From Pseudorhodoferax soli (GTDB taxonomy: Bacteria; Pseudomonadota; Gammaproteobacteria; Burkholderiales; Burkholderiaceae_C), in contig NZ_QPJK01000001.1 of assembly GCF_003337555.1 (NCBI RefSeq), forward strand, positions 124,001 to 188,000: a stretch of 64,000 nucleotides of DNA, in the 5' to 3' direction. The stretch's first letter is position 1, and the number at the start of each line of letters is the position of its first letter. The notes beneath the pieces are model-generated. The model saw nothing but the letters and a program-made list of their open reading frames with translations, was not told the origin of the DNA and ran no database searches. Position numbers and translations under genes: made by a program. Shown in pieces: positions 18,879 to 27,435 of this stretch.

Positions 18879-21005
18879 CTACGCCGGCAGCCGGAGCGTG
18901 AACACCACGTAGGGCTCGGCGTAGGCGTGTTCCAGATCGCCGCCATGCGCGCGCGCGATCTGCCGCGCGATGTACAGGCCCAGCCGCAGGCCATCGCCGC
19001 CGGCCCCGAGCCCGGCGGCCCCGGGGTGGAAGGGGTCGAACAGCGCGGCCAGCACCGGGGCCGCGATCTCGGGCGCCACGTTGCTGACATCCAGCACCAC
19101 GGCTTCGCCTTCGCGGCGCAACTGCACCACCACCGCCTCGTCCGCCGCGCCGTGGCGCGCGGCATTGCCGACCAGGCAGGCCAGCAGCTGGCGCAGCCGC
19201 GCCGCATGGCCGTAGAGCACCAGGCTGCGCGGCACCTCGCGGATGAAGCGCTGCGCCGGCTGGACCGATTGCGTCTCCACGAGCACGGCATGCAGCAGCT
19301 GGGCCAGATCCACCGGCGCCAGTGCCAGATCCAGAGCCGCGCCGCCGCGCACGTGCGCCGCGTCCAGCACCTGGGCCACCAGGCGCTGCATGCGGCTGCC
19401 GGCGGGCTGGGGGTCCACGGGGTCGGGCATGGCACCGCCGACACCCGCGCTCAGCAACGCCAGCAGGTGGCTGCGCGCACGGTCCAGGTCGGCGCTGCGC
19501 GCGGCACTGGCGCGTGCCAGTTCGCTGAGCAGGGGCCGGGCGATCTCCAGGTCGGTCTCGCTCCAGGGCACGCAGCGGCCCCGCACGGTTTCCTTCCAGA
19601 CGTCGAAGCTGCCGCGCGGCGTGAGCCGCGGCCCCAGCGGGCCATGGCTGTATTCCTTCTCGGGCCGGCCGCCCCAGGCGATGGTCTCGACCTCCTCCTT
19701 GCGCAGCAGCACGAGCCAGCCGTCGGCCGCATCGGAGAAGCGCAGCGCGAGCAGGCCGCACCAGCCGCCCAGGGCGTCGCGCAGTGCGGCCGGCATGCCG
19801 TCCTGGCTGTCGCAGAGCCACAGGCCGCCGTGCAGCGGCGCCTGCGCGGCCAGGAAGGGCAGTAGCTCGCGCGCGGCCTCGGGCGCCACGCCCGTGGCCG
19901 CCAGCACGCGGCCGCGCTCGGCCAGCACCAGGCCATGGGACTCCAGCATGCCGGTCAAGGCCTCGGCCTCGCCCGCCAGCGCCTGCACGCCGTCCTCGGC
20001 ATGCAGCAAGGTCTCGATGGCGCGCGCACGCGTGGCGGCGGCGGCGGCCACGCGCGCGGCACTGGCCCGCGCCAGTGCGGTCTGCACGTCGGCCGCCAGC
20101 ACATGGGCCAGTACATCGCAGGCGCTGCGCACGCGGTAGGGCACGTGGCGCGGGCGCATGTGGTGGCAGGCCAGCATGCCCCAGAGCCGGCCCTGCACGA
20201 CGATGGAAATGCTCATGGACGCGGCCACGCCCATGTTGGTGAGGTACTCGATGTGCACCGGCGAGACGCTGCGCAGCACGCTGTGCGAGAGGTCCAGCGG
20301 CGCGGCCGCCGCGTCCAGCGCCTCGATGGGCACGGCGACGCTGCCCACGTCGACGATGGTGCGCAAGGTGTTGAGCAGGTACAGCCGGCGCGCCTGGGCC
20401 GGGATGTCGCTGGCGGGGTAGCGGCGGCCCACGAAAGGCTCCAGCGCGGGGTCGCGCGCCTCGGCCACCACGTCGCCGCTGTCGTCGTGGCGGAACCGGT
20501 AGGCCATCACGCGGTCGAAGCCGGTCAGCGCGCGCACCTCCTGCACGGCCACGGCCAGCAGGTCGTCCATGCTGCGCTGGCGCTTGAGCCGCACCAGTGC
20601 CCTGTGGCCCTTGAAGGCGTCGTCGGCGAGCAGCGCGGCCTCCTCGCCCAGCCGTTCGAGCTCCAGCAGCAGCTGAGGGCCCTGGCGGTGGCCGATCAGC
20701 TCGAAATGCCGGCCGGCCAGCGCCACCTCGATGGCCACGGGCTGCGACTCGTCGGCCTCGGCCGCCAGGCATTCCTGGACCAGGCCGTGCATGGCGGCGT
20801 CGGAGACGAAGCAGGTCTGCGCCAGCGGCTGGCCGAGCGCCGGCGCGGCAGCGCCCAGCATGTCGACGGCGTTGGCACTGCGGTGCGACAGGCAGCCGTC
20901 GGCACCGAAGACCAGCAGCACGCCATGGGACTGGACACGGCCAGGGATGTGGATGGGTTCCTGGTCGCAGTTGGACAGGCCCAGCGGCTCGGCGCGCGCA
21001 TTCAT
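18879..21005 (-). CDS. bphP: Bacteriophytochrome photoreceptor with degenerate kinase domain
   Basis: A 708-residue phytochrome. PAS domain ~1-125 with the biliverdin-binding Cys13 in SNCDQEPIHIPG; GAF ~140-310 with PASDIP (Asp200); PHY ~320-490 with WGGRPEKEY and PRGSF (463-467) of the tongue. The C-terminal ~500-708 resembles a histidine-kinase output: N-box GNAARHG (613-619) and DGLRLGLYIARQI (671-683) are present. However, the H-box is not: LLALLSAGVGGAM replaces the usual 'LLA..xHDLR.PL' and ~25 residues appear deleted before AGSRMQRL. It should sense red/far-red light, but autophosphorylation is doubtful. ATG 21005 overlaps bphO stop (ATGA). Confidence 0.9.
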   Translation of the reverse strand: MNARAEPLGLSNCDQEPIHIPGRVQSHGVLLVFGADGCLSHRSANAVDMLGAAAPALGQPLAQTCFVSDAAMHGLVQECLAAEADESQPVAIEVALAGRHFELIGHRQGPQLLLELERLGEEAALLADDAFKGHRALVRLKRQRSMDDLLAVAVQEVRALTGFDRVMAYRFRHDDSGDVVAEARDPALEPFVGRRYPASDIPAQARRLYLLNTLRTIVDVGSVAVPIEALDAAAAPLDLSHSVLRSVSPVHIEYLTNMGVAASMSISIVVQGRLWGMLACHHMRPRHVPYRVRSACDVLAHVLAADVQTALARASAARVAAAAATRARAIETLLHAEDGVQALAGEAEALTGMLESHGLVLAERGRVLAATGVAPEAARELLPFLAAQAPLHGGLWLCDSQDGMPAALRDALGGWCGLLALRFSDAADGWLVLLRKEEVETIAWGGRPEKEYSHGPLGPRLTPRGSFDVWKETVRGRCVPWSETDLEIARPLLSELARASAARSADLDRARSHLLALLSAGVGGAMPDPVDPQPAGSRMQRLVAQVLDAAHVRGGAALDLALAPVDLAQLLHAVLVETQSVQPAQRFIREVPRSLVLYGHAARLRQLLACLVGNAARHGAADEAVVVQLRREGEAVVLDVSNVAPEIAAPVLAALFDPFHPGAAGLGAGGDGLRLGLYIARQIARAHGGDLEHAYAEPYVVFTLRLPA

Positions 21006-21580
21006 GGGATCAGCTCCTCCTGCCGAAATCGGCCCAGCAGGTCTTCGAACGCCCAGCAGGCCGCGGCACTGGCGGCGGCGACGTCGGCCGGCGCCACGAG
21101 CGCGGCGCGCAGCGCCTGCAGGAAGCTGTTCCAGTGCGCGCCGGTGGCGGCACCGCGGCCTTGCAGGTAGCGCAGCGGCGCGGCGACGCCGGCGCGGCGC
21201 AGGCGCTGGTGCAGCACGCGGCCGCCGAGCTGCGAGCCCTCGACCACATAGGCCACGCCCCAGGCCGCGGCCGCGCTGTCCGGCGGCGGACTGGCCCGGC
21301 CGGCGGGCGCACCGGCGAGGCCGGCATCGGCCAGGTCGGCGCGCAGTGGCTCGAGCAGGCCCTGCCCCCAGCCGGCGCGTTGCAGCAGCGGCGTGAGGTC
21401 CGACAGCCAACCGTGCAGCACGCGCAGGTGCTCGTGGTAGTGGTGCAGGGATTGGGTGGCATCGGCTGGTTGGGCCAGCGGCAGCTGGCTGTCCAGTCGA
21501 GCGTGCAGCGCCTGCGTGGCACTGCGCAGCGCCTGCACGGGATCACCCGCTGCAGCCGCCGGCATGGCGTCGTTTGACAA
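21002..21580 (-). CDS. bphO: Heme oxygenase (BphO type)
   Basis: A 192-residue biliverdin-producing heme oxygenase of the bacterial BphO/HemO family. The proximal His is in ATQALHARL (His26) and the distal helix is GVAYVVEGSQLGG. It converts heme to biliverdin, the chromophore of the phytochrome encoded by the overlapping downstream gene. No signal peptide; cytosolic. A promoter should lie in the ~74-bp gap to the PEP-CTERM gene stop. Confidence 0.92.
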   Translation of the reverse strand: MSNDAMPAAAAGDPVQALRSATQALHARLDSQLPLAQPADATQSLHHYHEHLRVLHGWLSDLTPLLQRAGWGQGLLEPLRADLADAGLAGAPAGRASPPPDSAAAAWGVAYVVEGSQLGGRVLHQRLRRAGVAAPLRYLQGRGAATGAHWNSFLQALRAALVAPADVAAASAAACWAFEDLLGRFRQEELIP

Positions 21581-21654
21581 GGAAGAATCGCCCCCGGGCG
21601 AGATGGAACGGTGAAGGGGGCCGATGGTAATGCCGCGCCCTGCGGCGCCCTACG

Positions 21655-22899
21655 TCATTTGATGGGCCGGCGCCGCCGCGCCAGCGCCCATCCCGCCGCG
21701 GCCACGCCCAGCAGCGCCGGCAACGGGGGTTCGGGCACTTCGTTGCCGGGCGCGAAGCCCAGCTGCAGGCTGGCCACGCGCTGCAGCAACTCAGCGTCGC
21801 GCCCGGAAATGCCCAGGTCGCGCGCGGCGATCTCGGCGCCGCCGAAGGCGGCTGGGTCCAGGCCGGTCAGCGTGCCGTACAGCGTCAGCGCGCTCAGGTA
21901 GGAGCCGTACAGGCTGGCGTGCGTGCCGTCGTCCCACCACAGGTCGGGCAGGCCATCGCTGCCGGCATCCGGCGCGTAGTGGTTGGCGGTGGCCACGCCC
22001 ATGGCCAGCGCCAGCATGAAGGCATCGCCCACTGGCGCCACGGCGGTGATGCCGCCGCTGCCGTCGGCGCCGGCGTCCAGTGCCGCCTTGGCATAGGCAT
22101 CGCGCAAGTCGACCGCCATGTCCTGCAGCGAGGCATAGAACGAGGTGGCCGGCGTGTCCGTGAAGCTGATGGCGCCGGTCACGGGATCGGTCACCGTGGT
22201 GAACGGTGCGTTGACGAGGTTGGGCCGCGCCCAGGTCTGGTACAGGTAGACCTCGGTGTCGGCGCTGGCATTCGGGTTGGCCGGGATCTCGCGCAGGTTG
22301 CCGCAGGTGCCGGCAGAGGCGCCCGTGATCGCGGCACAGGCGGCGTTGCTGCCGCCGATCAGCTCGCGCTCGCGGTACGCCAGGTCCTGGCCCTGGTGGA
22401 TGTAGTTCTCCAACAGGTTCACGTAGGTGTTGAAGTAGGCCGGGTTGGACGCGAGCCCCGCCTGCTTGGGCAGCGGCTCGTCGCTCTGCTCCTGCAGCAC
22501 CACCTTGCTCCAGGCCTGGCTGGCAACGTTGCCGCGCAGGTCCCAGCCGGCCGGGTTGCTGTTGAGGAAGTGGCCGCGCAGCGAAGCCGCGTTGCGCGTG
22601 GACAGCGCCACCTGGTAGTTGAGCCCGGCCTGCACCGTCAGCTGCTTGAAGATGCCCGCCACACCGCCCCAGGGATGGGGCTCGAAGGCGTTGCTGCCGG
22701 TGCTGTCGGCCGCCGCCATCGGCGCCGTGAGGTCGCGCACGTTGGCGGCGTTGTAGCCCATCACCGGGTCGACGCGGCCGAAGGTGTAGCTGTTGCCGAC
22801 GAACAGCACGCTGATGGGTTCGGCCTGGGCGGCTGCGCAGGCCAGCAGGGCCGGCAGGGCCAGGGCGCGCAGCTTGGCGCGCGCGGTGGTGCGGTTCAT
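21655..22899 (-). CDS. PEP-CTERM protein with SGNH-hydrolase-like domain
   Basis: A 414-residue secreted protein with an N-terminal signal peptide (ALALPALLACAAAQA). The start of the mature domain, ISVLFVGNSYTFG, is a block-I GNS motif, and a late DDGTHASLYGSYL gives the D-x-x-H pair, so it resembles SGNH/GDSL-type hydrolases. The C-terminus, VPEPPLPALLGVAAAGWALARRRR, reads PEP motif, hydrophobic helix and Arg cluster, the PEP-CTERM/exosortase sorting signal. It is presumably anchored or exported with exopolysaccharide. Exosortase is not in the window. Substrate unknown. Confidence 0.82.
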   Translation of the reverse strand: MNRTTARAKLRALALPALLACAAAQAEPISVLFVGNSYTFGRVDPVMGYNAANVRDLTAPMAAADSTGSNAFEPHPWGGVAGIFKQLTVQAGLNYQVALSTRNAASLRGHFLNSNPAGWDLRGNVASQAWSKVVLQEQSDEPLPKQAGLASNPAYFNTYVNLLENYIHQGQDLAYRERELIGGSNAACAAITGASAGTCGNLREIPANPNASADTEVYLYQTWARPNLVNAPFTTVTDPVTGAISFTDTPATSFYASLQDMAVDLRDAYAKAALDAGADGSGGITAVAPVGDAFMLALAMGVATANHYAPDAGSDGLPDLWWDDGTHASLYGSYLSALTLYGTLTGLDPAAFGGAEIAARDLGISGRDAELLQRVASLQLGFAPGNEVPEPPLPALLGVAAAGWALARRRRPIK

Positions 22900-22975
22900 G
22901 GATCTGTCTCCGTGTCGTTGGGGCGCCGATGCTAGGGCGGCCCCCCGGACAGATCAAATACCCGAAACCGCTGCT

Positions 22976-22998
22976 CCGCATATGTTCTGCATATGCGG
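22976..22998. repeat. Perfect 9-bp inverted repeat upstream of the PEP-CTERM gene
   Basis: CCGCATATG, a 5-nt loop TTCTG, then CATATGCGG. It lies 77 bp upstream of the PEP-CTERM gene start and ~28 bp past the queF stop; both genes are on the minus strand. It could be an operator or part of a transcript end; no T-run follows. Just beyond it (23000-23028) are imperfect tandem copies of GCGCTGGCGA. Confidence 0.6.
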
Positions 22999-23025
22999 GC
23001 CAGCGCTGGCGAGCGCTGGCGAGCG

Positions 23026-23871
23026 CTACTGCCGCGCCGTTCGCACGTTGGCCGGCACCGCGCCCGGATGGCTGGTGCGCCAGGGGTTGATGTCCAGCCC
23101 GCCGCGCCGCGTGTAGCGCGCATAGACGGTCAGCTTGACCGGCCGGCAGCGGCGCCAGATGTCCATGAAGATGCGTTCCACGCACTGCTCGTGGAACTCG
23201 TTGTGGTTGCGAAAGCTCACGATGTAGCGCAGCAGCCCGGCCTGGTCGATCTGCGGGCCCGAATAGCTGATCTGCACGCTGCCCCAGTCGGGCTGGCCGG
23301 TGACCAGGCAGTTGCTCTTGAGCAGGTTGGAGCTCAGCACCTCGGTCACGGGCGACTCGTCGAAACTGGCCGTCAGCAGCTCGGGCGCGGGCTGGTAGTG
23401 CGTGCATTCCAGGTCGAGCCGGTCCAGGCTCAGGCCGTCGAGCTCGTGGATGGGCTGCTGGTCGAACTGCTCGGGCATCAGCACGCGCACACCGACCGTG
23501 GCCGGCGTGTCGCTGCCGCGCCAGACGGCCTCGGAGATGTCGGTGCGCAGGCGTGCGCGCACCTCGTCCACGCTCTCCAGCACCGTGTTCGTGAAGCTGC
23601 CCAGGTAGAGCTTGAAGGACTTGCTCTCGACGATGTTGGGCGTCTCGCAGGGGATGGTGAAGTGCACCAGCGCCACCTGCGGCTTGCCGCGCGTGTTGAG
23701 CCAGCTGAGCTCATAGGCCGTCCACAGGTCGGCGCCGAAGAAGGGCGAGGCACCGTCAGCACCGATCTCGGCGCGCTTGCCGGCGCGCGGGATCGGGAAC
23801 AGCAGCGATGCGTCGTACTGGTCGGCATAGGGCGAGGCCTTGCCGAGGGGGGATTGGTCAGGCGAATTCAC
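23026..23871 (-). CDS. queF: NADPH-dependent 7-cyano-7-deazaguanine reductase QueF
   Basis: A 281-residue type II (unimodular, E. coli-length) QueF. The substrate-binding motif is [13 protein letters not shown] and the active-site Cys lies in [15 protein letters not shown]; the C-terminal FHEQCVERI block is also conserved. It reduces preQ0 to preQ1 in queuosine synthesis for tRNA. The start appears to be GTG (23871), overlapping the end of the oxygenase gene by 14 nt; no ATG is available before the conserved N-terminus. Upstream in-frame codons belong to the neighbouring gene. Confidence 0.93.
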   Translation of the reverse strand: MNSPDQSPLGKASPYADQYDASLLFPIPRAGKRAEIGADGASPFFGADLWTAYELSWLNTRGKPQVALVHFTIPCETPNIVESKSFKLYLGSFTNTVLESVDEVRARLRTDISEAVWRGSDTPATVGVRVLMPEQFDQQPIHELDGLSLDRLDLECTHYQPAPELLTASFDESPVTEVLSSNLLKSNCLVTGQPDWGSVQISYSGPQIDQAGLLRYIVSFRNHNEFHEQCVERIFMDIWRRCRPVKLTVYARYTRRGGLDINPWRTSHPGAVPANVRTARQ

Positions 23872-24721
23872 GTTCTCTGAGCCACTTGGTGGCGATCCAT
23901 TTTTCTCCGGCCAGCACGGGTGAGCCGCCATGCAGGGTGCGGGTGCTCGGGTGCGGCCGGTCATAACTGAAGAAGACGGCGTTGCCGCGCTTGGGCGCGA
24001 CTTCCAGGTGCACATCGGGGAACACCGTGCCGCCGCCGCGCTCCGGCTCGCCCAGGTACATGATGAGCGTGCCCACGCGCTGGCCGCCGCGCTTGAGGAT
24101 GGTGGGCGTGCCGGGCTCGGCCGGGTCGAAGTAGTCGTAGTGCGGCTTGTACTCGGCGCCGGGGCCGTAGCGCAGGATCTGCAGGCCCTCGCCGTTCTCC
24201 AGCGGCCAGCGCAGCAGCGCGGCGATGCGCAGCTCGATGCGTTCGATGAGTTCGGTCTCGCCGCGCTGGAAGAACATGCCGTCGCTGGTGCGGTCGACAT
24301 TGATCTCCTCGCCGCCGGTCTTGGTGGCCACGGTGCGCGAGCGCGCCATGCGCGGGCTCGCCAGGTCGATCAGCGCCTGGCATTCGGCATCGGACAGCAG
24401 GCTGCCGAACACCACGATGCGGGGTTGCAGCTGGGCGCTCAACACGTGCACGCGGCGGTCCTCGGCCTGCAGGTACAGCGGCGAATCGTCGAGCGCGGGT
24501 TCGGGCACGGTGGTCGCGGGCGGCAGCCCGGCCGCCAGCGCGCCCTGCTCCAGGTGTTCGCGCAGGGTGCTCTCCATGGCCTCGATGGCCACGCCTTCTT
24601 CCCAGCCGGCATCGCGCATGGCCTTGAGCACCGCATCGGGGGCATGGCCGGACTGGGCTTGCTCCACGATCCACTGGCGCAGCTGCGGCGTGATGGCCTG
24701 GGTCGGTGCGTTGGCGGACAT
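23858..24721 (-). CDS. Prolyl-4-hydroxylase-like 2OG-Fe(II) oxygenase
   Basis: A 287-residue protein. The C-terminal half is a P4H-type double-stranded beta-helix with Fe ligands in [10 protein letters not shown] (H-x-D) and distal RTLHGGSPV (His), followed by GEKWIATKW with the 2-oxoglutarate Lys. The N-terminal ~80 residues form a helical region ([27 protein letters not shown]) of the sort found in bacterial P4H proteins. It hydroxylates an unknown protein or peptide. AAAGGAG lies ~5 nt before ATG 24721. It overlaps queF by 14 nt, suggesting co-translation. Confidence 0.87.
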   Translation of the reverse strand: MSANAPTQAITPQLRQWIVEQAQSGHAPDAVLKAMRDAGWEEGVAIEAMESTLREHLEQGALAAGLPPATTVPEPALDDSPLYLQAEDRRVHVLSAQLQPRIVVFGSLLSDAECQALIDLASPRMARSRTVATKTGGEEINVDRTSDGMFFQRGETELIERIELRIAALLRWPLENGEGLQILRYGPGAEYKPHYDYFDPAEPGTPTILKRGGQRVGTLIMYLGEPERGGGTVFPDVHLEVAPKRGNAVFFSYDRPHPSTRTLHGGSPVLAGEKWIATKWLREREFA

Positions 24722-24744
24722 GCGACTCCTTTGCTTTGCGGGGT

Positions 24745-25518
24745 TCAGCCGGCGCGGCGCCGGAAGACCAGGCGGTTCGGTTCGGACGCATCGGCGTCGT
24801 AGGCATAGCCTTCCAGGTCGAACTGGCGCAGCTTGGCCGGCGTGGCGATGCGGTGGGTGATGGCGTAGCGGGCCATCAGGCCGCGGGCGCGCTTGGCGAA
24901 GAAGCTGACGACCTTGTAGCCGCCGGCCTTGTACTCCTCGAACACGCACTCGACGACCCGGGCCTGCAGGGCCTTGCGGTCCACGGCCTTGAAGTACTCC
25001 TGCGAGGCCAGGTTCACGACCACCGGGTGCTTGCTGCCGGCCAGTTCGCCGTCCAGGTACTCGGCCAGGCGCGGGCCCCAGAACTGGTAGAGGTTGCTAC
25101 CGCGCGCGGTGGCCAGCGCCGTGCCCATCTCCAGCCGGTAGGGCTGCATGCGGTCCAGCGGGCGCAGCACGCCGTACAGGCCCGACAGGATGCGCAGGTG
25201 CTTCTGCGCCCAGCGCAGGTCATCCAACGGCATGGCGCGCGCATCCAGCCCGCCGTAGACGTCGCCATCGAAGGCCAGCACGGCCGCACGGGAGTTGCGC
25301 GCCGTGGACCGCGGGCTGTGGGCCTGGTAGCGCGCCACGTTGAGCGCAGACAGGGCGTCGCTCAGATCCATCAGCTCGGCGATCTGCTGCGGCGACTTCT
25401 CGCGCAGCACGCCGATGAGCTCGGCCGTCTGCTCGGCGAACAGCGGCTGGGTGGGCGAGACCGGCGTGGCGGGGGTCTCGTAGTCAAGCGACTTGGCGGG
25501 TGACAGCAGGAACAGCAT
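24745..25518 (-). CDS. yaaA: YaaA family peroxide-stress protein
   Basis: A 257-residue YaaA (DUF328/UPF0246) protein. Hallmarks are MLFLLSPAKSLDYE at the N-terminus, LSGLYGVLRPLD, YRLEMGT and VSFFAKRARGLMARY near the C-terminus. In E. coli YaaA limits intracellular iron during peroxide stress and binds DNA. ATG 25518 begins the conserved N-terminus; an upstream in-frame ATG (25557) adds 13 unsupported residues. It ends 23 nt before the oxygenase start. Confidence 0.9.
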   Translation of the reverse strand: MLFLLSPAKSLDYETPATPVSPTQPLFAEQTAELIGVLREKSPQQIAELMDLSDALSALNVARYQAHSPRSTARNSRAAVLAFDGDVYGGLDARAMPLDDLRWAQKHLRILSGLYGVLRPLDRMQPYRLEMGTALATARGSNLYQFWGPRLAEYLDGELAGSKHPVVVNLASQEYFKAVDRKALQARVVECVFEEYKAGGYKVVSFFAKRARGLMARYAITHRIATPAKLRQFDLEGYAYDADASEPNRLVFRRRAG

Positions 25519-25569
25519 GCGTGGCAGGAAAAGGTGCAGCCGGAAATTATCCGGCACGCACCAAAACCC

Positions 25570-26361
25570 TCAGCGCAGCGCCAGTGACAGCGTGTCGAAC
25601 GGCGCCGTGATGCGCGTGGACCAGCGCTGCCCGGGGGCGATGGGCCAGGCGTCTGTCCAGGTGCCGGTGGTGACCACGTCGCCGGCTGCCAGCACGGGCG
25701 CGCCGGGGCAGGCCTGCAGTTCCAGCACGAAGTGCAGCAGCGCGTGCAGCGGGCCGTCCAGCACATGGGCGCCCAGGCCTTCGTCGACCAGGCGCTCGCC
25801 CTCGAACAGCTGCAGGCGCGCCGCGGCCAGCCGCGCATCGAGCGCCGCGCCGCTGTCGGCCAGCTGGCGCACCGGTGTGCGCCGCCCCACCAGCAGCCGC
25901 GCATGCAGGCCGCCATCGGCCACGGGCTCGGCCGCGCTCGCGAACTTCCAGGCACTGTGCGACTGCACCACCTCGAAGCTGGGCGCCAGCCAGTCGATGC
26001 TGGCGAAGAGCTGCTCCAGCGTGGCGCCGGCCGGCGGCGTGGCGGCCAGGCCGAACGCGATCTCGGGCTCGATGCGCGGGTGGACGGTGCCGGCCAGATC
26101 GACCTGGCCCTCGCCTTCGCAGAACTGCAGCGTGCTGTCCCAGACCGTGCCCCAGATCGGCGCATGGATGCCGTAGCGCGGCCAGATCGTGCGGTTGGTG
26201 AAGCCGACCTTGTAGCCACGCGGCTGCTCGCCACGTGCGCTGCGCAGGGCGCGCACGGCCAGCGCGCTCTGGTAGGCCGCAGCCAGGTCGGGCGCGATGC
26301 CGTGCTCGGCCGGCCAGGGCGCGGCGCTGTCGTAGTGCTGAAGCAGGGTCTGGGGATTCAT
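25570..26361 (-). CDS. 2-keto-4-pentenoate hydratase family protein
   Basis: A 263-residue member of the MhpD/fumarylacetoacetase-fold hydratases and decarboxylases. The metal-binding segment RIEPEIAFGL and later PSFEVVQSHSAWKFA and GDVVTTGTWTDAWPI are typical. Such enzymes hydrate 2-hydroxypenta-2,4-dienoates late in meta-cleavage of aromatics. ATG 26361 starts the conserved MNPQTLLQHYDSA segment; the earlier ATG (26469) lies in an unconserved leader. It is next to an aromatic catabolic cluster but the exact substrate is unknown. Confidence 0.8.
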   Translation of the reverse strand: MNPQTLLQHYDSAAPWPAEHGIAPDLAAAYQSALAVRALRSARGEQPRGYKVGFTNRTIWPRYGIHAPIWGTVWDSTLQFCEGEGQVDLAGTVHPRIEPEIAFGLAATPPAGATLEQLFASIDWLAPSFEVVQSHSAWKFASAAEPVADGGLHARLLVGRRTPVRQLADSGAALDARLAAARLQLFEGERLVDEGLGAHVLDGPLHALLHFVLELQACPGAPVLAAGDVVTTGTWTDAWPIAPGQRWSTRITAPFDTLSLALR

Positions 26362-26465
26362 CCCGGCGTCTCCGTGCGGTTGTACGGGTGCAGATGCCGC
26401 ATTGTCGACGCCTGGGCCGCCTCCGCTGGGCCGATCCCCGCAAGCGGGGCCCCTCGTCCTGGCGC

Positions 26466-27332
26466 TCAAGCGGCCAAGCCCAGCAGCCGCATCGCATTGC
26501 CTTTCAAGATCCCCGGCATCACTTCAGGCTTGAATCCCGCTTCTTCCGAATCCTTGAGCCAGCGCTCCGGCGAGATCAGCGGCCAGTCGCTGGCGAACAG
26601 CACGCGGTCCTTGAGCAGGGTGTTGGCGTACTGGATCAGCTGCTTCGGAAAGTACTTGGGGCTCCAGCCCGAGAGGTCGATCCACACGTTGGGCTTGTGC
26701 GTGGCCACCGACAGCGCCTCGTCCTGCCACGGGAAGCTGGGGTGCGCCATGACGATCTGCATGTCCGGGAAATCGATCGCCACGTCGTCCAGGTGCATCG
26801 GGTTGCTGTACTCGAGCCGCAGGCCGCCGCCGCAGCGCATGCCCGAACCGATGCCGCTGTGGCCGGTGTGGAAGATGGCCGGCAGCTTGTGTTCGGCGAT
26901 GACCTCGTAGATTGGCCAGGCCATCTTGTCGTAGGGGTGGAAGCCCTGCACCGTCGGGTGGAACTTGAAGCCCTTCACGCCGTGCTCCTCGACGAGCCGG
27001 CGCGCCTCGCGCGCACCCATCTTGCCCTTGTGCGGGTCGATGCTGGCAAACGCGATCATGATGTCGCTGTTCTTCTGCGCGGCCTCGGCGATCTCCTCGT
27101 TCGGGATGCGGCGCCGGCCCAGCTGCGACTCGGCGTCGACGCCGAACATCACGAAGCCGATCTTGCGCTCGCGGTAGTAGTCGATGCTCTCCTGGATCGT
27201 CGGCCGGCGGCTCGAGCGGAAGTACTTGTCGGCGGCGCGGTCGTACTCCTCGCCATAGTTGTCGAAGGGGTTCCAGCAGCTGATCTCGGCGTGCGTGTGG
27301 GTGTCGATGGCGATGAGGTTGGTGCAGTCCAC
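26466..27332 (-). CDS. Amidohydrolase family 2 protein (ACMSD-like)
   Basis: A 288-residue TIM-barrel amidohydrolase of the PF04909 group (ACMSD, 4-oxalomesaconate hydratase, gamma-resorcylate decarboxylase relatives). The N-terminal metal motif is DTHTHAE, followed by GVKGFKFHP, IFHTGHSG and the C-terminal FASDWPLI with the conserved Asp. It probably acts as a decarboxylase or hydrolase on an aromatic-acid-derived metabolite. It is divergent from the enoyl-CoA hydratase/feruloyl-CoA synthase operon across a 103-bp promoter region that holds a palindromic operator candidate. Confidence 0.82.
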   Translation of the reverse strand: MDCTNLIAIDTHTHAEISCWNPFDNYGEEYDRAADKYFRSSRRPTIQESIDYYRERKIGFVMFGVDAESQLGRRRIPNEEIAEAAQKNSDIMIAFASIDPHKGKMGAREARRLVEEHGVKGFKFHPTVQGFHPYDKMAWPIYEVIAEHKLPAIFHTGHSGIGSGMRCGGGLRLEYSNPMHLDDVAIDFPDMQIVMAHPSFPWQDEALSVATHKPNVWIDLSGWSPKYFPKQLIQYANTLLKDRVLFASDWPLISPERWLKDSEEAGFKPEVMPGILKGNAMRLLGLAA

Positions 27333-27389
27333 GAAGGTCTCCGTCTAGGGGTAAGTACCAGCAATCCGGCGGTCGATTTTGCCTTGATT

Positions 27390-27408
27390 TGGTTATTTTT
27401 CATAACCA
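27390..27408. promoter_or_regulatory. MarR-type operator candidate
   Basis: A perfect inverted repeat, TGGTTAT - TTTTC - ATAACCA, lies in an AT-rich 103-bp divergent promoter, 28 bp before the enoyl-CoA hydratase ATG. Size and form match MarR-family operators. The MarR gene closing the cluster (35422-35907) is the likely ligand-responsive repressor; binding is inferred. Confidence 0.55.
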
Positions 27409-27435
27409 TAATCGATCCATTCCCAGGACGCAATC

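Noticed and set aside
23000-23028. Tandem GCGCTGGCGA copies as a regulatory repeat
   Set aside because: They are short and imperfect and may be chance in high-GC DNA; kept only as context for the inverted repeat.
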